In this document: positions 8,608-17,869 of the stretch, piece by piece | Layout of the letters: every line of letters starts with the position of its first letter | Position numbering within the stretch: the first letter of the stretch is position 1 | Origin: Trichocoleus desertorum NBK24 | GTDB taxonomy: Bacteria > Cyanobacteriota > Cyanobacteriia > FACHB-46 | DNA: 64,000 nucleotides | Reading direction: 5' to 3' | Assembly (NCBI RefSeq): GCF_030409055.1 | Contig: NZ_CP116619.1 | Span: 2,308,628-2,372,627 of the forward strand | Made by a program: the position numbers and the translations under genes | The notes under the pieces: model-generated | What the model saw: only the letters and a program-made list of their open reading frames with translations | Database searches by the model: none | What the model was told of the DNA's origin: nothing

Positions 8608-10380
8608 ATGATCGAGAAGAAAAATAAGGTTGCTCTACCACTCGCGCTAGGAGCAGCAGGCTTACTGATTGCAGGGGGGGCGGCGACCTACTGGTTTATC
8701 ACTCAGAGAAACACTGGGTCAGGGGATGTACCTGTGGGAGCCAATATTATCCCGCAAACAGCGCTCATGGCGGTTTCTGTCTCCACCGATTCAAATCAGT
8801 GGCAAACCCTCAGACAATTTGGCACGCCAGAAACTCAAGCCTTAGTAGACCAAAACTTAGCTCAATGGCGCGATCGCCTGTTAACTGCCAACGGCTATAA
8901 CTACCAAAAAGATATTCAACCTTGGGTTGGTAAACAAGCCACCTTCGCCTTCCTACCTTCCCAAACTCCGCCTCCTGCCAATCCTACGCCAAACAACCCT
9001 ACGCCAAGCCTCCCTTCTCCGACTCCAGGTAGGCAACAATCGGTGGTGTTGGTGCTGCCTATTACCAATCCGGGGCAAGCCCAGCAAGCTCTCTCTCAGC
9101 CCAAAACTGGCGTAGCGACCAAGTGGACTCAGCGAGAATACAAAGGCGTTCAGATTCGAGAAACCCAAGGCGCACCGACTCAAAATTACTCTGCTACCGT
9201 TCTGGATGGGCGCTTCTTGGTCGTGACCACTGACCCGAAAATTACCGATCAAGCGATCGACACCTATAAAGGAGGAGCTTCTCTCCTTACCGCTCCTGGC
9301 TATAGCGCTGCATTCAGCAAGGTCGGCAGCAATCAAGCTTTTGCTAACTTATATGTCAATGTGCCAGCCGCTGCTGCTGTGGCTTCCACCAGTTCAGCCG
9401 TTCCGGTCGCACCCGAAAGCCTCACCCAGCAGATTCAAGGTTTAACCGCTACTTTTAACTTGCAGCCTCAAGGTGTTCTGGTTCGGAGTGTTTCTTGGCT
9501 AAAGCCAGATAGCAAGAAAAAGTATACGGTTACGAATGCAGCCAAAAGTATGACTAGCCGCTTACCCGCAGAAACCTTGGTTATGGCATCTGGTGGCAAT
9601 CTCAAGAATCTCTGGGAGCAGTACATTCAAGGAGCTACCACCGCTACGTCTCCTAACCTGACCAATCCTCAAGTTTTACGGGAAGGACTGCAAACTCAGA
9701 CAGGTTTAGACCTAGACAAAGATTTGCTGAAGTGGATGGATGGGGAGTTTTCGCTGGCTTTAATTTCCAACCCACAGAAAGCACCGACAGATTTACCCGC
9801 TGGCCTGATGTTTATGGTGCAAGCGAGCGATCGCCGAGCCGCCGAAAAAGCCTTCAAGCAACTGGATGAGGTGATGGCGAAGCGCTACAACTTCAAAGTC
9901 AATGAAGTTAAGGTTGGCAATCAATCCACGATTACTTGGGCACCCGCACTTGGAGGCGCGATCGCCAGTCACGGCTGGTTGGATAGTAACGTCGCCTTTT
10001 TAAGCGTGGGTGCGCCTGTCGCCAGCAACATTATCCCCAAACCTCTCACTCCTTTAGCTGCCAGTGAACTATTCCAAGCGACGGTGCCAACGGAGCTAAA
10101 ACCTAACAATGGGCATTTCTTTATTGATGTCGATCGCACCTTAAGCAGCAACTTAGCTTTGATTAGACTGGCCCCCAGCAGCCAAGTTTGGGCAAAGGCG
10201 ATTCAGTCGATCGGGGTAACGGGAGCAATCAGCGACGAGCGAACCACTCGCTACGATGTGTTTGTGCGCTTGCGTCAGGGTAACAAGCCAGGCGCATTAC
10301 CTAGTGCTTCCAGCAATCCTGGTGCAACTCCTAGCCCCACCTTGTCTCCTTCTCCTACGCCATCTCAGGATTCTAGGTGA
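8608..10380 (+). CDS. DUF3352 domain-containing membrane-anchored protein (second paralogue)
   Basis: A 590-residue protein with an N-terminal transmembrane anchor (ALPLALGAAGLLIAGGAATYW), a DUF3352 domain and a Pro/Ser/Thr-rich C-terminal tail (residues about 565-590). It has an inserted Pro/Asn-rich loop near residues 117-140. It shares QFGTPETQ, YQKDIQPWVG and LKWMDGEFSLAL with the minus-strand paralogue at 3870-5516. Function is unknown and the location is probably extracytoplasmic. Start ATG 8608 follows a GAGAG-like site. ccsA begins 82 bases downstream on the same strand, so the two may share a transcript. Confidence 0.8.
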   Translation: MIEKKNKVALPLALGAAGLLIAGGAATYWFITQRNTGSGDVPVGANIIPQTALMAVSVSTDSNQWQTLRQFGTPETQALVDQNLAQWRDRLLTANGYNYQKDIQPWVGKQATFAFLPSQTPPPANPTPNNPTPSLPSPTPGRQQSVVLVLPITNPGQAQQALSQPKTGVATKWTQREYKGVQIRETQGAPTQNYSATVLDGRFLVVTTDPKITDQAIDTYKGGASLLTAPGYSAAFSKVGSNQAFANLYVNVPAAAAVASTSSAVPVAPESLTQQIQGLTATFNLQPQGVLVRSVSWLKPDSKKKYTVTNAAKSMTSRLPAETLVMASGGNLKNLWEQYIQGATTATSPNLTNPQVLREGLQTQTGLDLDKDLLKWMDGEFSLALISNPQKAPTDLPAGLMFMVQASDRRAAEKAFKQLDEVMAKRYNFKVNEVKVGNQSTITWAPALGGAIASHGWLDSNVAFLSVGAPVASNIIPKPLTPLAASELFQATVPTELKPNNGHFFIDVDRTLSSNLALIRLAPSSQVWAKAIQSIGVTGAISDERTTRYDVFVRLRQGNKPGALPSASSNPGATPSPTLSPSPTPSQDSR

Positions 10381-10462
10381 ACTACCGACGGAACCCAGGA
10401 GTGGATAGGATAGGATCAGCCTTATATAGCATCCAGTCTTCAGAACTGTTGGGAGAGCGCCG

Positions 10463-11488
10463 ATGGATTTGGTTGAACTTCAAGGCAAGCTAGACAATGT
10501 CTCGTTTGCTGTTTTATTTGCCACCATGCTGATCTACTGGGTAGGAGCAGCATTTCCCAAGATTCCGCTCTTACCAGCTCTAGGAACTGCCGGAATGGCG
10601 ATCGCCAACCTCTGCATGGCGGCCCTCCTCGCAGCCCGGTGGCTAGAAGCTGGTTACTTCCCCATCAGTAATCTTTACGAATCTCTATTTTTCCTGGCCT
10701 GGGGTCTCACTGCTATCCACTTGGTAGCAGAGAACATGAGCCGTAGCCGTTGGGTGGGCACTGTCACCGCTCCAGTGACGATGAGTATTGCTGCGTTTGC
10801 CGCTCTCACTCTACCGGACGAAATGCAGTCTTCCGCGCCCTTGGTTCCAGCCCTCAAGTCCAACTGGTTGATGATGCATGTCAGCGTCATGATGCTTAGC
10901 TACGCGACTTTGATGGTAGGAGCACTGCTAGCGATCGCCTTTCTGATTGCCACGCGGGGGCAAAAGATCGAGTTACACGGTAGTTCTGTCGGTACGGGCG
11001 GCTTCCGGGAGGGCGCTTATCGCTTGCGTCGGGCCGGAGAAGCAGTGTCAGAAGTGAGTCCTGAGCCTACGCTCGCTTATGCCGCTGACAGTAACGGTAG
11101 CGGGGGTACCGCAGTCATGAATGCAGTTGTGACTGAAACAGCTAGCGATCGCCTTTCGCCTCAGCGTCTCAGCTTGGCAGAAACCTTAGATAACATCAGC
11201 TATCGGATTATTGGTCTAGGCTTCCCGCTGCTCACCATTGGCATTATTGCGGGTGCGGTGTGGGCGAATGAAGCTTGGGGTTCTTACTGGAGCTGGGACC
11301 CGAAAGAAACCTGGGCCTTGATTACCTGGCTAGTATTTGCAGCTTATCTTCATGCTCGGATCACCAAAGGTTGGCAAGGTCGTCGTCCTGCAATTTTGGC
11401 GGCTACTGGCTTTGTGGTGGTCTGGGTCTGCTACCTCGGCGTCAACTTGCTGGGTAAAGGACTCCACAGCTACGGCTGGTTCTTCTAA
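10463..11488 (+). CDS. ccsA: CcsA (ResC/CcsB-type naming also used): cytochrome c biogenesis, heme handling
   Basis: The 341-residue polytopic membrane protein is the heme-binding partner in system II cytochrome c maturation and is needed for cytochromes f and c6 in thylakoids. It has several transmembrane helices and the tryptophan-rich WWD-type motif [13 protein letters not shown] at about residues 271-283, with conserved His residues before (MMHVSVMM) and after ([20 protein letters not shown]). A soluble loop of about 70 residues (about 170-240) separates the two membrane halves. GGGAGAG lies nine bases before the ATG. A rho-independent terminator follows directly (11510-11546). The Ccs1 partner is not in the window. 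Confidence 0.92.
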   Translation: MDLVELQGKLDNVSFAVLFATMLIYWVGAAFPKIPLLPALGTAGMAIANLCMAALLAARWLEAGYFPISNLYESLFFLAWGLTAIHLVAENMSRSRWVGTVTAPVTMSIAAFAALTLPDEMQSSAPLVPALKSNWLMMHVSVMMLSYATLMVGALLAIAFLIATRGQKIELHGSSVGTGGFREGAYRLRRAGEAVSEVSPEPTLAYAADSNGSGGTAVMNAVVTETASDRLSPQRLSLAETLDNISYRIIGLGFPLLTIGIIAGAVWANEAWGSYWSWDPKETWALITWLVFAAYLHARITKGWQGRRPAILAATGFVVVWVCYLGVNLLGKGLHSYGWFF

Positions 11489-11509
11489 ATCACCAATCAT
11501 CTAACAGTG

Positions 11510-11546
11510 GCAGTCAGTTCTTCCTGGAGCTGGCTGCTTATTTTTT
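11510..11546 (+). terminator. Rho-independent terminator after ccsA
   Basis: GCAGTCAG (11510-11517) pairs with CTGGCTGC (11530-11537), eight pairs with one G-U, a 12-base loop, followed by TTATTTTTT. It lies 22 bases after the ccsA stop. Confidence 0.75.
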
Positions 11547-11571
11547 GCAATAACTTCACTCTGTCATTGCT

Positions 11572-12555
11572 ATGAGTGCCCCTGCTGCTTGGACACCTCT
11601 TCATGCCAAAGTTCACCAAACTCTGCGATCGCGGCAACTCCTACCCCGACAGCAGCGGTTGTTAATTGCAGTTTCCGGTGGACAAGATTCGCTCTGCTTG
11701 GCCAGATTACTCTTGGATTTGCAGCCTAAGTGGAATTGGCAAATCGCGATCGCCCATTGCGACCACCGCTGGCGAGCTGATTCAGAGGCAAATGCCGCCC
11801 ACGTACGACAGTTAGCGCAGACTTGGCAAGTCGAGTTTTATCAAAGCACTGCTACTCAAGTATTACCTAGCGAAGCAGCCGCAAGAACCTGGCGTTACCA
11901 AGCCTTAACTGAAATTGCTCACGCCCATCATTACCCATTTTTAGTGACAGGTCATACTGCCAGCGATCGCGCTGAAACCTTGCTCTACAATTTGATGCGA
12001 GGTAGTGGGGCAGACGGATTGCAAGCTTTAACTTGGCAGCGGGCCTTAAGCCCAGAAATTAGGCTGGTGCGGCCTCTGCTAAATCTGACGCGAGCTGAAA
12101 CGGCTCAGTTTTGTGAAGAATTTGACTTGCCTATTTGGGAAGACTCGACCAATCAGGACTTGAAGTATGCCCGCAACCGGATTCGCCAAGAATTATTGCC
12201 TTACTTGCAACAGCACTTTAACCCGCGGGTAGAAAAAGCTTTGGCACAGGCCACCGAACTACTCCAAGCCGATGTGGAATATTTGGAGCAAACTGCGATC
12301 GCGCTACGCCAGCAAGCCCAGGATCCTACCCAACCTGGTTTGAATCGATTCGTACTACGACCTGTTACTCTGGCGTTGCAAAGACGAGTAGTGCGGCAGT
12401 TTCTTCAAGCAGAACTGACCAGCGAGATTAATTTTGAGCAAATTGAGAAATTGATCAGCTTAATTACAGCCCCTAACCGAACGCAAACCGATCCGTTTCC
12501 CGGAGGGGCAATCGCGGTAGTGGAAGGTGAATGGATTTGGCTAAAACAACTTTAG
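11572..12555 (+). CDS. tilS: TilS: tRNA(Ile)-lysidine synthase
   Basis: The 327-residue ATP-dependent enzyme converts C34 of the CAU anticodon of tRNA-Ile2 to lysidine, which changes its codon specificity to AUA. The PP-loop SGGQDS is at about residues 35-40, followed by AIAHCDHRWR and the TGHTASDRAETLLYNLMRGSG block typical of TilS. The C-terminal part is short, as in many cyanobacterial forms. The gene starts at an ATG after the ccsA terminator and ends 39 bases from the convergent hmpF. Confidence 0.93.
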   Translation: MSAPAAWTPLHAKVHQTLRSRQLLPRQQRLLIAVSGGQDSLCLARLLLDLQPKWNWQIAIAHCDHRWRADSEANAAHVRQLAQTWQVEFYQSTATQVLPSEAAARTWRYQALTEIAHAHHYPFLVTGHTASDRAETLLYNLMRGSGADGLQALTWQRALSPEIRLVRPLLNLTRAETAQFCEEFDLPIWEDSTNQDLKYARNRIRQELLPYLQQHFNPRVEKALAQATELLQADVEYLEQTAIALRQQAQDPTQPGLNRFVLRPVTLALQRRVVRQFLQAELTSEINFEQIEKLISLITAPNRTQTDPFPGGAIAVVEGEWIWLKQL

Positions 12556-12594
12556 CGCTACTCCATCCACCTACACTCATCTAAACGGCACAAG

Positions 12595-14349
12595 TTAAGG
12601 CGCGGCTAGCTCTGGCGTATTCATCAAGCCGATCAGCACCTGTCGCATTTCGGCGATCGCTTGTAGTTGGTAGTCGCTGGCTTCTTGGACTTGATTCAGG
12701 ACACCCGCGATCGCTTCTAGCTTTTGCCGCACCCCATCCACATGATCTTGTACAGGTTGCATCATCTCTTGGTAAAGATTGACTCTACCCGACAGTTCCG
12801 CCAAATTAGCCCGCTGGGTTTGCAGATTTTGCTCCAGCTGCTTCAGCTCGTTCTGTTTCTGGGTTTGCTCATTGGATTGATGATCCACCATGCTCTGGGC
12901 CTGCTGGATAGCACCGCGCATTTGCTCAATCTGGTTCTCTAGCTTTTGCAGTTCTTCCGCTTGCTGCTGCTTAATGTTTTCGATCTGAATTAAGGCAGGC
13001 CCCAAGTCAATCTCACTCTCTTGTTTTACCGCTTCCGATTTACCTTCTCGTCGCAGCAAAACCGCTTGGTGTTGAGCCAGAATTTCTTCTCTTTCTTTGA
13101 GGTTACGCCGTTGTCCCACCAACGTCTCATTCAGCATTTGATAACGGTCTTGCTCATCCGCTAGCTCGGTCTCTAGCCTGAGACGGTCATACTCGCTAGC
13201 CTTCTGAATCTGAGCTTGCACTTCTTCAATCGTCTGCTGCTGGAACCCTAACTCCTCTTCTTGGTCATTGACGAAGCGCAGGATTTTTTCCCAGTCTCGT
13301 TGGAGGTCTTGCAGTACTCCTTGCAGCTCTCCCAGGGGCATGGTTTCTAGCGCTTCAACGTCAACTTTAGGGCTAATCTTCACTTTGTCCGAAGTTTCGG
13401 ACAGCCGATACAGTTGCTGGTGTAGTTCTTCTTGGGTTTGTAGTTGCAGCCCTAGCGTTTGGGCGTAGTCTTGCCGGAGGTGTAGGGCGTTTTGCTGCAC
13501 CTTCAACTCACCTTTTGCCTGCTCCAAAGACGTTTGGGCTTGTTGCCACTCATCCCAGCGACCTTGCAGATCTTGGGCTTGACGATCGACCTCTTGTTGT
13601 AGCTGTTGAGCACTGGCCCGTTGTTGTTCTAGCCGTTGCCAATGCTCGGTCAGAACGTTTTGCTGTCCATTAATGATTTCAACCGCTAAGTTGAGTTGCT
13701 CACGAGCCGATTCTGTAGGAGCTACTGAGCCAGATAAGCGATTGAGCAAGTCTTGAATTCTATTGGCTTGTTCATCATCTAATACCGCAGATTGCTGAAT
13801 CTCGGCTTGGCGTTCCTCCAGACGGCGCATTTCGCCATGTAGATGAGCCCAAGCTCCCTCTAGTTCTTGGTTGCGGCGCTCTAGTTCTTCCCGGAGTTGG
13901 TTGGCTTCCTCTCGCGATCGCTCAACTTCTTGACGTTGCTGCTCTAGCTGCTCAAAATCTTCTTCTATTTGCTGAAGCTGCTCCCGCCGCGCTTCCATCT
14001 CCATTTCACGGCGATTAAGCTCTTGGCTTTGATAAGTCAGAGATTGCTTCCACTGCTCAATCTCCTCTTCCTGCGTCTTAAATTTTTCTTGTAGTCGAGA
14101 AAAATTTTGCAGAATAGTCACCAGTTGCCGAGATGCTTCCTGCAATCGCTGCACTTGCTTATTCGCAGTCAAATCAGCTAGCACCAAGGCTCCAGCGTTA
14201 AAGCTATTCGCCTCATCTGAGGGAATAACTTCTTCCCCAGGGACAGCAGTCCAACTCTGTTCAGAACGCTGACAAGCCAGCAGCTTTAGCTCTGCCTTAC
14301 CACTTCCAATAAATCCGGTCTTTTTTTGTACTTCTGCTAGATACAGCAC
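12595..14349 (-). CDS. hmpF: HmpF: pilus motility taxis coiled-coil protein
   Basis: A 584-residue protein with a globular N-terminus of about 100 residues (MLYLAEVQKKTGFIG start) and a very long Gln/Glu-rich coiled coil. In filamentous cyanobacteria HmpF is needed for type IV pilus-driven gliding and localises at cell junctions to activate the pili (known for the family). The identity rests on the N-terminus, the coiled-coil pattern and the position: it is divergent from a hmpABCDE-type cluster, as in Nostoc punctiforme. The 1.08 kb spacer between hmpF and hmpA carries two palindromes that may coordinate both directions. Confidence 0.85.
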   Translation of the reverse strand: MLYLAEVQKKTGFIGSGKAELKLLACQRSEQSWTAVPGEEVIPSDEANSFNAGALVLADLTANKQVQRLQEASRQLVTILQNFSRLQEKFKTQEEEIEQWKQSLTYQSQELNRREMEMEARREQLQQIEEDFEQLEQQRQEVERSREEANQLREELERRNQELEGAWAHLHGEMRRLEERQAEIQQSAVLDDEQANRIQDLLNRLSGSVAPTESAREQLNLAVEIINGQQNVLTEHWQRLEQQRASAQQLQQEVDRQAQDLQGRWDEWQQAQTSLEQAKGELKVQQNALHLRQDYAQTLGLQLQTQEELHQQLYRLSETSDKVKISPKVDVEALETMPLGELQGVLQDLQRDWEKILRFVNDQEEELGFQQQTIEEVQAQIQKASEYDRLRLETELADEQDRYQMLNETLVGQRRNLKEREEILAQHQAVLLRREGKSEAVKQESEIDLGPALIQIENIKQQQAEELQKLENQIEQMRGAIQQAQSMVDHQSNEQTQKQNELKQLEQNLQTQRANLAELSGRVNLYQEMMQPVQDHVDGVRQKLEAIAGVLNQVQEASDYQLQAIAEMRQVLIGLMNTPELAAP

Positions 14350-14706
14350 GCCGATCGTCCTCTTCCGTGTCGATGCCCAGTTCCTTGTGTTAGATAAGCC
14401 TTCTGCCAGCAGTTTGGTTCATTCTGCTAAACCCAGTCTAAGAAGAGAACATCGGTTGAGCAATATCCTTCGTCACTGGGCTTCCTGCTTAGAACGCTAC
14501 TGAATCCACCTACATAAATACGAGAGGGTCATGATGAGTTCACTGCTCCTACCATCTCTAGTTAATTGGTTACTAGCTGCTGCTTACGACCCGCAATCTA
14601 AATTACAAGTGGGATTGCCCCCCTAACCACTTTCGTCGTCGAAAACTCAACCATCTTAGCGTCATCGTATCCTTAAGACTGCTTCACCCGTCACCTTGGG
14701 TTGAGC

Positions 14707-14728
14707 AAAGTCAATATGTATTGACTTT
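14707..14728. promoter_or_regulatory. 22-bp perfect palindrome, possible operator in the hmpF-hmpA spacer
   Basis: Arms AAAGTCAATA and TATTGACTTT are perfectly complementary around a TG centre. There is no T tract, so a terminator is unlikely. It is 357 bases upstream of the hmpF start and about 700 bases upstream of hmpA. Its GTCAA...TTGAC half-sites recur in the palindrome at 15369-15386. Confidence 0.45.
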
Positions 14729-15368
14729 AAAGGATTCCTACAGCAGATAGCTCTGCTAAAGGTAGAGTGACACAACCAACGGCTGAAAGTACAGGTCTAG
14801 CGCACCATACTAACCCTTACAACCCGTGATCCGGTGAGAATTGCAATAAAAAGGCTATTTAGATCTAAAAAATCAAAGTTTTGTCGGAGAAGCAACAAAT
14901 GTAATAGTTATAGCCTCAAGCCTTAGAGCTAGCCAAGTAATGAAGATGCCAATAGCCCTGTCAAAGTCTTAAACTAAACTGAATATATACTTCAGTGACC
15001 CTGTACTATTTCCACAATCTAGCATCATTTCTAGCAGAGATGGCGAAGCACCAATTTTTCAGGAAATTTTTCACTGACTAGTCCACACCGAGTCGTTAAT
15101 AGCATCCGCCCTGAGAAGGTCTGATACTGAAGTTAGGTTTTAGGATTAAGCTACAAAAAATTACTTTCTCTCCGTTGATTAACCAAATTTTTAATGTTAC
15201 GAACAAGGGAAAACAGTAAGCACTTAGTCCTTCTGTTAGGCGCTTATAGGGCAAAAACTCGTAGGAGGTTTGTAAAAGTTTTAACGCAGGCTTGATTTCC
15301 TACGGATTGTCATTGTTTTTTGTAGGAATATCTGCGGTGGGCAAGAAACTTAAAACGATTTAGTTTGA

Positions 15369-15386
15369 GTCAAGTTTCCACTTGAC
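15369..15386. promoter_or_regulatory. 18-bp palindrome just upstream of hmpA
   Basis: Arms GTCAAGT and ACTTGAC flank TTCC. It ends 41 bases before the hmpA ATG, a good position for an operator or a leader hairpin. It shares the GTCAA/TTGAC half-sites with 14707-14728. Confidence 0.45.
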
Positions 15387-15427
15387 ACGGGTCGAAGCTG
15401 TTCTTAGGAGAGCATCATAGCTGCATC

Positions 15428-16705
15428 ATGCAAGGCAAGTTAAACGAGATAGACATCCGCAGCATTCTACAACTGATTGAACTGGGTCAACGAACCGGGG
15501 AGCTTTGTGTTGAAGCTTATGGTTCTCTGCCAAGCCTGATGAGCAGTGAGCGTCTAGGGCGATCGCTATCTAGCCAGTCTTGGTTTGTCTTTTTTCTCAA
15601 CGGCCAAATTGTCTATGCTGCAGAAGGGGATGGCACTTTAGCACGCCTGCGTGACTATCTTCGTCGCTACAAAGTAGAAGCTGCGCTCGACACTGTCACC
15701 GTCCCTTCGGTTGCCGCCATTAATGCCCCTGAGTACGGCTACTTATGGGCCTTGCTAGAGAACCACCTGCTAACCCCAGCCCAAGGCCGCAGCATCATCC
15801 GCAACATGGTGCATGAAACGCTTTTTGACTTACTGAGTTTGCATCAAGGTTCGTTTATTTTTGAAATTGGCTCCGCCTTATCTCCCCAGCTCACCACCTT
15901 GGAGATTAACCCGCTGGTAGCCAAAATCATGAAGCAGGTCCAAGAGTGGAAACAATTTCACCCCCACATTCAATCGCCTGATCAGTGCCCAATTATTGCT
16001 GATGCCAATCAACTGCGGAAAGCGATCCCCGAAAAGGCCTTCAATAGCCTAGATCGTTGGGCTGATGGTAAAACCTCAGTCCGCCAAATGGCTCGTTATC
16101 TCAATCGAGACGTTCTTACAGTTGCTAGAGCAATTTATCCGTATGTGCAGCAAGGACTTGTACAACTGCTGTACCCCACCGCCAAAGAAACGGCTGCTCA
16201 CAAGCGGACCTTTACGTTTCAAACTGCACGGACTCCCAGAGTCCTTTGTATCGACGATGGCACCAGCATCCGCAAAGCTGTGGAGTACATCTTAAGTCAA
16301 CATGGTTATGAGGCCACATCAATTGGGAATCCTCTAAAGGCACTCAGTTTAGTATTTCAACTCAAGCCAGATTTGATTCTTTGTGATATTGCTATGCCTG
16401 AGTTGGATGGTTACGAAATTTGTGCCATGCTACGCAAATCAACGGCTTTCCGGCAAACTCCTATTGTGATGTTGACGGGTAAAGACGGATTTATTGATCG
16501 GGTAAAAGCTCGTATGGTCGGGGCAACCGACTACCTCACTAAACCGTTTGGTGAAAATGAGCTACTCATGCTAGTGGAAAAATATGCTGGCTCAGGCGAC
16601 CCTAACCATCCCAAACCAGATAGGTTACTGGCTGACGCCCTGGAGGACGAGCTAGAAATTGACATTGCTGGTTCAGCTTCTGCTTCCTCAGCGCCTTTTG
16701 GTTAA
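15428..16705 (+). CDS. hmpA: HmpA (PilG/TaxP3-like): PatA-type response regulator
   Basis: A 425-residue regulator. The N-terminal PATAN/DUF4388 region starts MQGKLNEIDIRSILQLIELG and is followed by a linker domain. A C-terminal CheY-like receiver begins at about residue 272 (RVLCIDDGTS), with the phospho-acceptor Asp in CDIAMPELDG, Thr in VMLTG and Lys in LTKPFG. In cyanobacteria this protein is the output regulator of the pilus chemotaxis system, comparable to PilG of Synechocystis. It is the first gene of the cluster. AGGAG lies about 17 bases before the ATG, a long spacing. The C-terminal tail after the receiver is acidic and short. Confidence 0.88.
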   Translation: MQGKLNEIDIRSILQLIELGQRTGELCVEAYGSLPSLMSSERLGRSLSSQSWFVFFLNGQIVYAAEGDGTLARLRDYLRRYKVEAALDTVTVPSVAAINAPEYGYLWALLENHLLTPAQGRSIIRNMVHETLFDLLSLHQGSFIFEIGSALSPQLTTLEINPLVAKIMKQVQEWKQFHPHIQSPDQCPIIADANQLRKAIPEKAFNSLDRWADGKTSVRQMARYLNRDVLTVARAIYPYVQQGLVQLLYPTAKETAAHKRTFTFQTARTPRVLCIDDGTSIRKAVEYILSQHGYEATSIGNPLKALSLVFQLKPDLILCDIAMPELDGYEICAMLRKSTAFRQTPIVMLTGKDGFIDRVKARMVGATDYLTKPFGENELLMLVEKYAGSGDPNHPKPDRLLADALEDELEIDIAGSASASSAPFG

Positions 16706-16849
16706 GCATTGAGGGTATTTTAGTGATTAACGAGTGATTAATCTAAAGATCAAGGATTAAGGTGACTAATACAAACCTAAGAATTAAGTTTAAGGGTGTA
16801 CAAGGTCGATCTTTCCCGTTAACCTTTGCAGTTAGCAGGTAGGGTAGTT

Positions 16850-17215
16850 ATGAGTACAGTTCTAGTTGTGGAAGATAGTGTCACGCAACGGGAGATGATC
16901 ACAGACCTTCTCAAAGGGAGTGGCCTAACTGTTACTGTAGCTAGCGATGGGGTTGAGGCATTAGAGCGCATCCAATCACACTGTCCTGATTTGGTGGTCT
17001 TGGATATTGTGATGCCGCGCATGAACGGGTATGAGGTTTGCCGTCGCTTGAAAGCAGATCCTAAGACCCAAAATGTCCCAGTCGTCATGTGCTCCTCTAA
17101 AGGTGAGGAGTTTGACCGCTACTGGGGCATGAAACAAGGTGCGGATGCTTATATTGCCAAGCCTTTTCAACCCACAGAGTTAGTAGGAACAGTCAAACAG
17201 CTGCTACGAGGATAG
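16850..17215 (+). CDS. hmpB: HmpB (PilH-like): single-domain CheY response regulator
   Basis: A 121-residue receiver domain and nothing else. Phosphorylation-site residues are complete: acidic pair in VVEDS, Asp in LDIVMPRMNG, Ser in VMCSSK, Lys in IAKPFQ. It probably receives phosphate from HmpE and adjusts signalling or pilus polarity. The ATG at 16850 is chosen because it begins directly before the first beta strand (STVLVVEDS); a TTG eight codons upstream would add an unlikely extension. hmpC follows after 10 bases. Confidence 0.88.
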   Translation: MSTVLVVEDSVTQREMITDLLKGSGLTVTVASDGVEALERIQSHCPDLVVLDIVMPRMNGYEVCRRLKADPKTQNVPVVMCSSKGEEFDRYWGMKQGADAYIAKPFQPTELVGTVKQLLRG

Positions 17216-17225
17216 GTAGACGTGA

Positions 17226-17756
17226 ATGGTTGGGAATCCAGATTTTTTAACAGGTAGAGGTCAAGACCAAGCTCCGGAATTTCAGGAACTAGAAAGTCCT
17301 GAAGGTGAGTTGCACTTAAGATTCTACGTATCTTCTGGCAATGAGTTTGCTTTACCTGCAACAGGAATTCGGGAAGTGATTTCGCCTTCACCGGATCGGA
17401 TTACCCCCATTCCCAACGTTTCCCCCTTACTTTTGGGTACGCTGAATGTACGTGGGCGTGTCATTTGGGTGGCTGATTTAGGCCAGTTTCTGGGCGATGC
17501 TAATCCGCTCAATACGGATAGACCAGAGATTCCTGTCATTGCAGTAGAAGATCAAGACACCATGTTAGGGTTAGCGGTTGATCGAATTGTGGGGATGGAT
17601 TGGCTAGACATTGATGAGGTGCAAATGCCAGCAAACGTTCCGGATAGCATGGCTCCATTTCTACGGGGCGAATGGATGACGGACAGTCAAGATGACAAGC
17701 TGCTCCGACTACTCGATCAAATCGCAATTCTTCGATCAGCGCGGTGGGCAGCATGA
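17226..17756 (+). CDS. hmpC: HmpC (PilI-like): CheW adaptor
   Basis: A 176-residue CheW-domain protein that couples the receptor HmpD to the kinase HmpE. An N-terminal stretch of about 25 residues precedes the domain (ELHLRFYVSSGNEFALPA). It continues with typical CheW blocks: the VISP-type loop, ITPIPNVSPLLLGTLNVRGRVIWV and LAVDRIVGM. It lies between hmpB (10 bases) and hmpD (113 bases) on the same strand. Confidence 0.88.
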   Translation: MVGNPDFLTGRGQDQAPEFQELESPEGELHLRFYVSSGNEFALPATGIREVISPSPDRITPIPNVSPLLLGTLNVRGRVIWVADLGQFLGDANPLNTDRPEIPVIAVEDQDTMLGLAVDRIVGMDWLDIDEVQMPANVPDSMAPFLRGEWMTDSQDDKLLRLLDQIAILRSARWAA

Positions 17757-17869
17757 ATCATCTAGGTTTAGGTTTGAGCAAGATGACTGAGGCACCCAGC
17801 GCAAAATAATTCACACAAGTAGGGTGAGCTTCGAGCAAATGGGATACGTGCAATGGCAGGAGGAGGCAA

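Larger units (their letters stand above)
14350..15427. other. Long divergent regulatory region between hmpF and hmpA
   Basis: At 1078 bases this is the longest gene-free stretch in the window. It contains two palindromes with shared half-sites (listed separately) and is locally AT-rich, especially 14830-15360. A possible 31-codon ORF at 14531-14626 has GAGAGGG before its ATG and a hydrophobic start (SSLLLPSLVNWLLAAAY), but I could not link it to a family. The length fits a complex promoter region or long 5' leader for the motility genes. Confidence 0.6.

Noticed and set aside
14707-14728. Palindrome read as a terminator
   Set aside because: It is far from any gene end (357 bases upstream of hmpF start) and has no loop of reasonable size or T tract.
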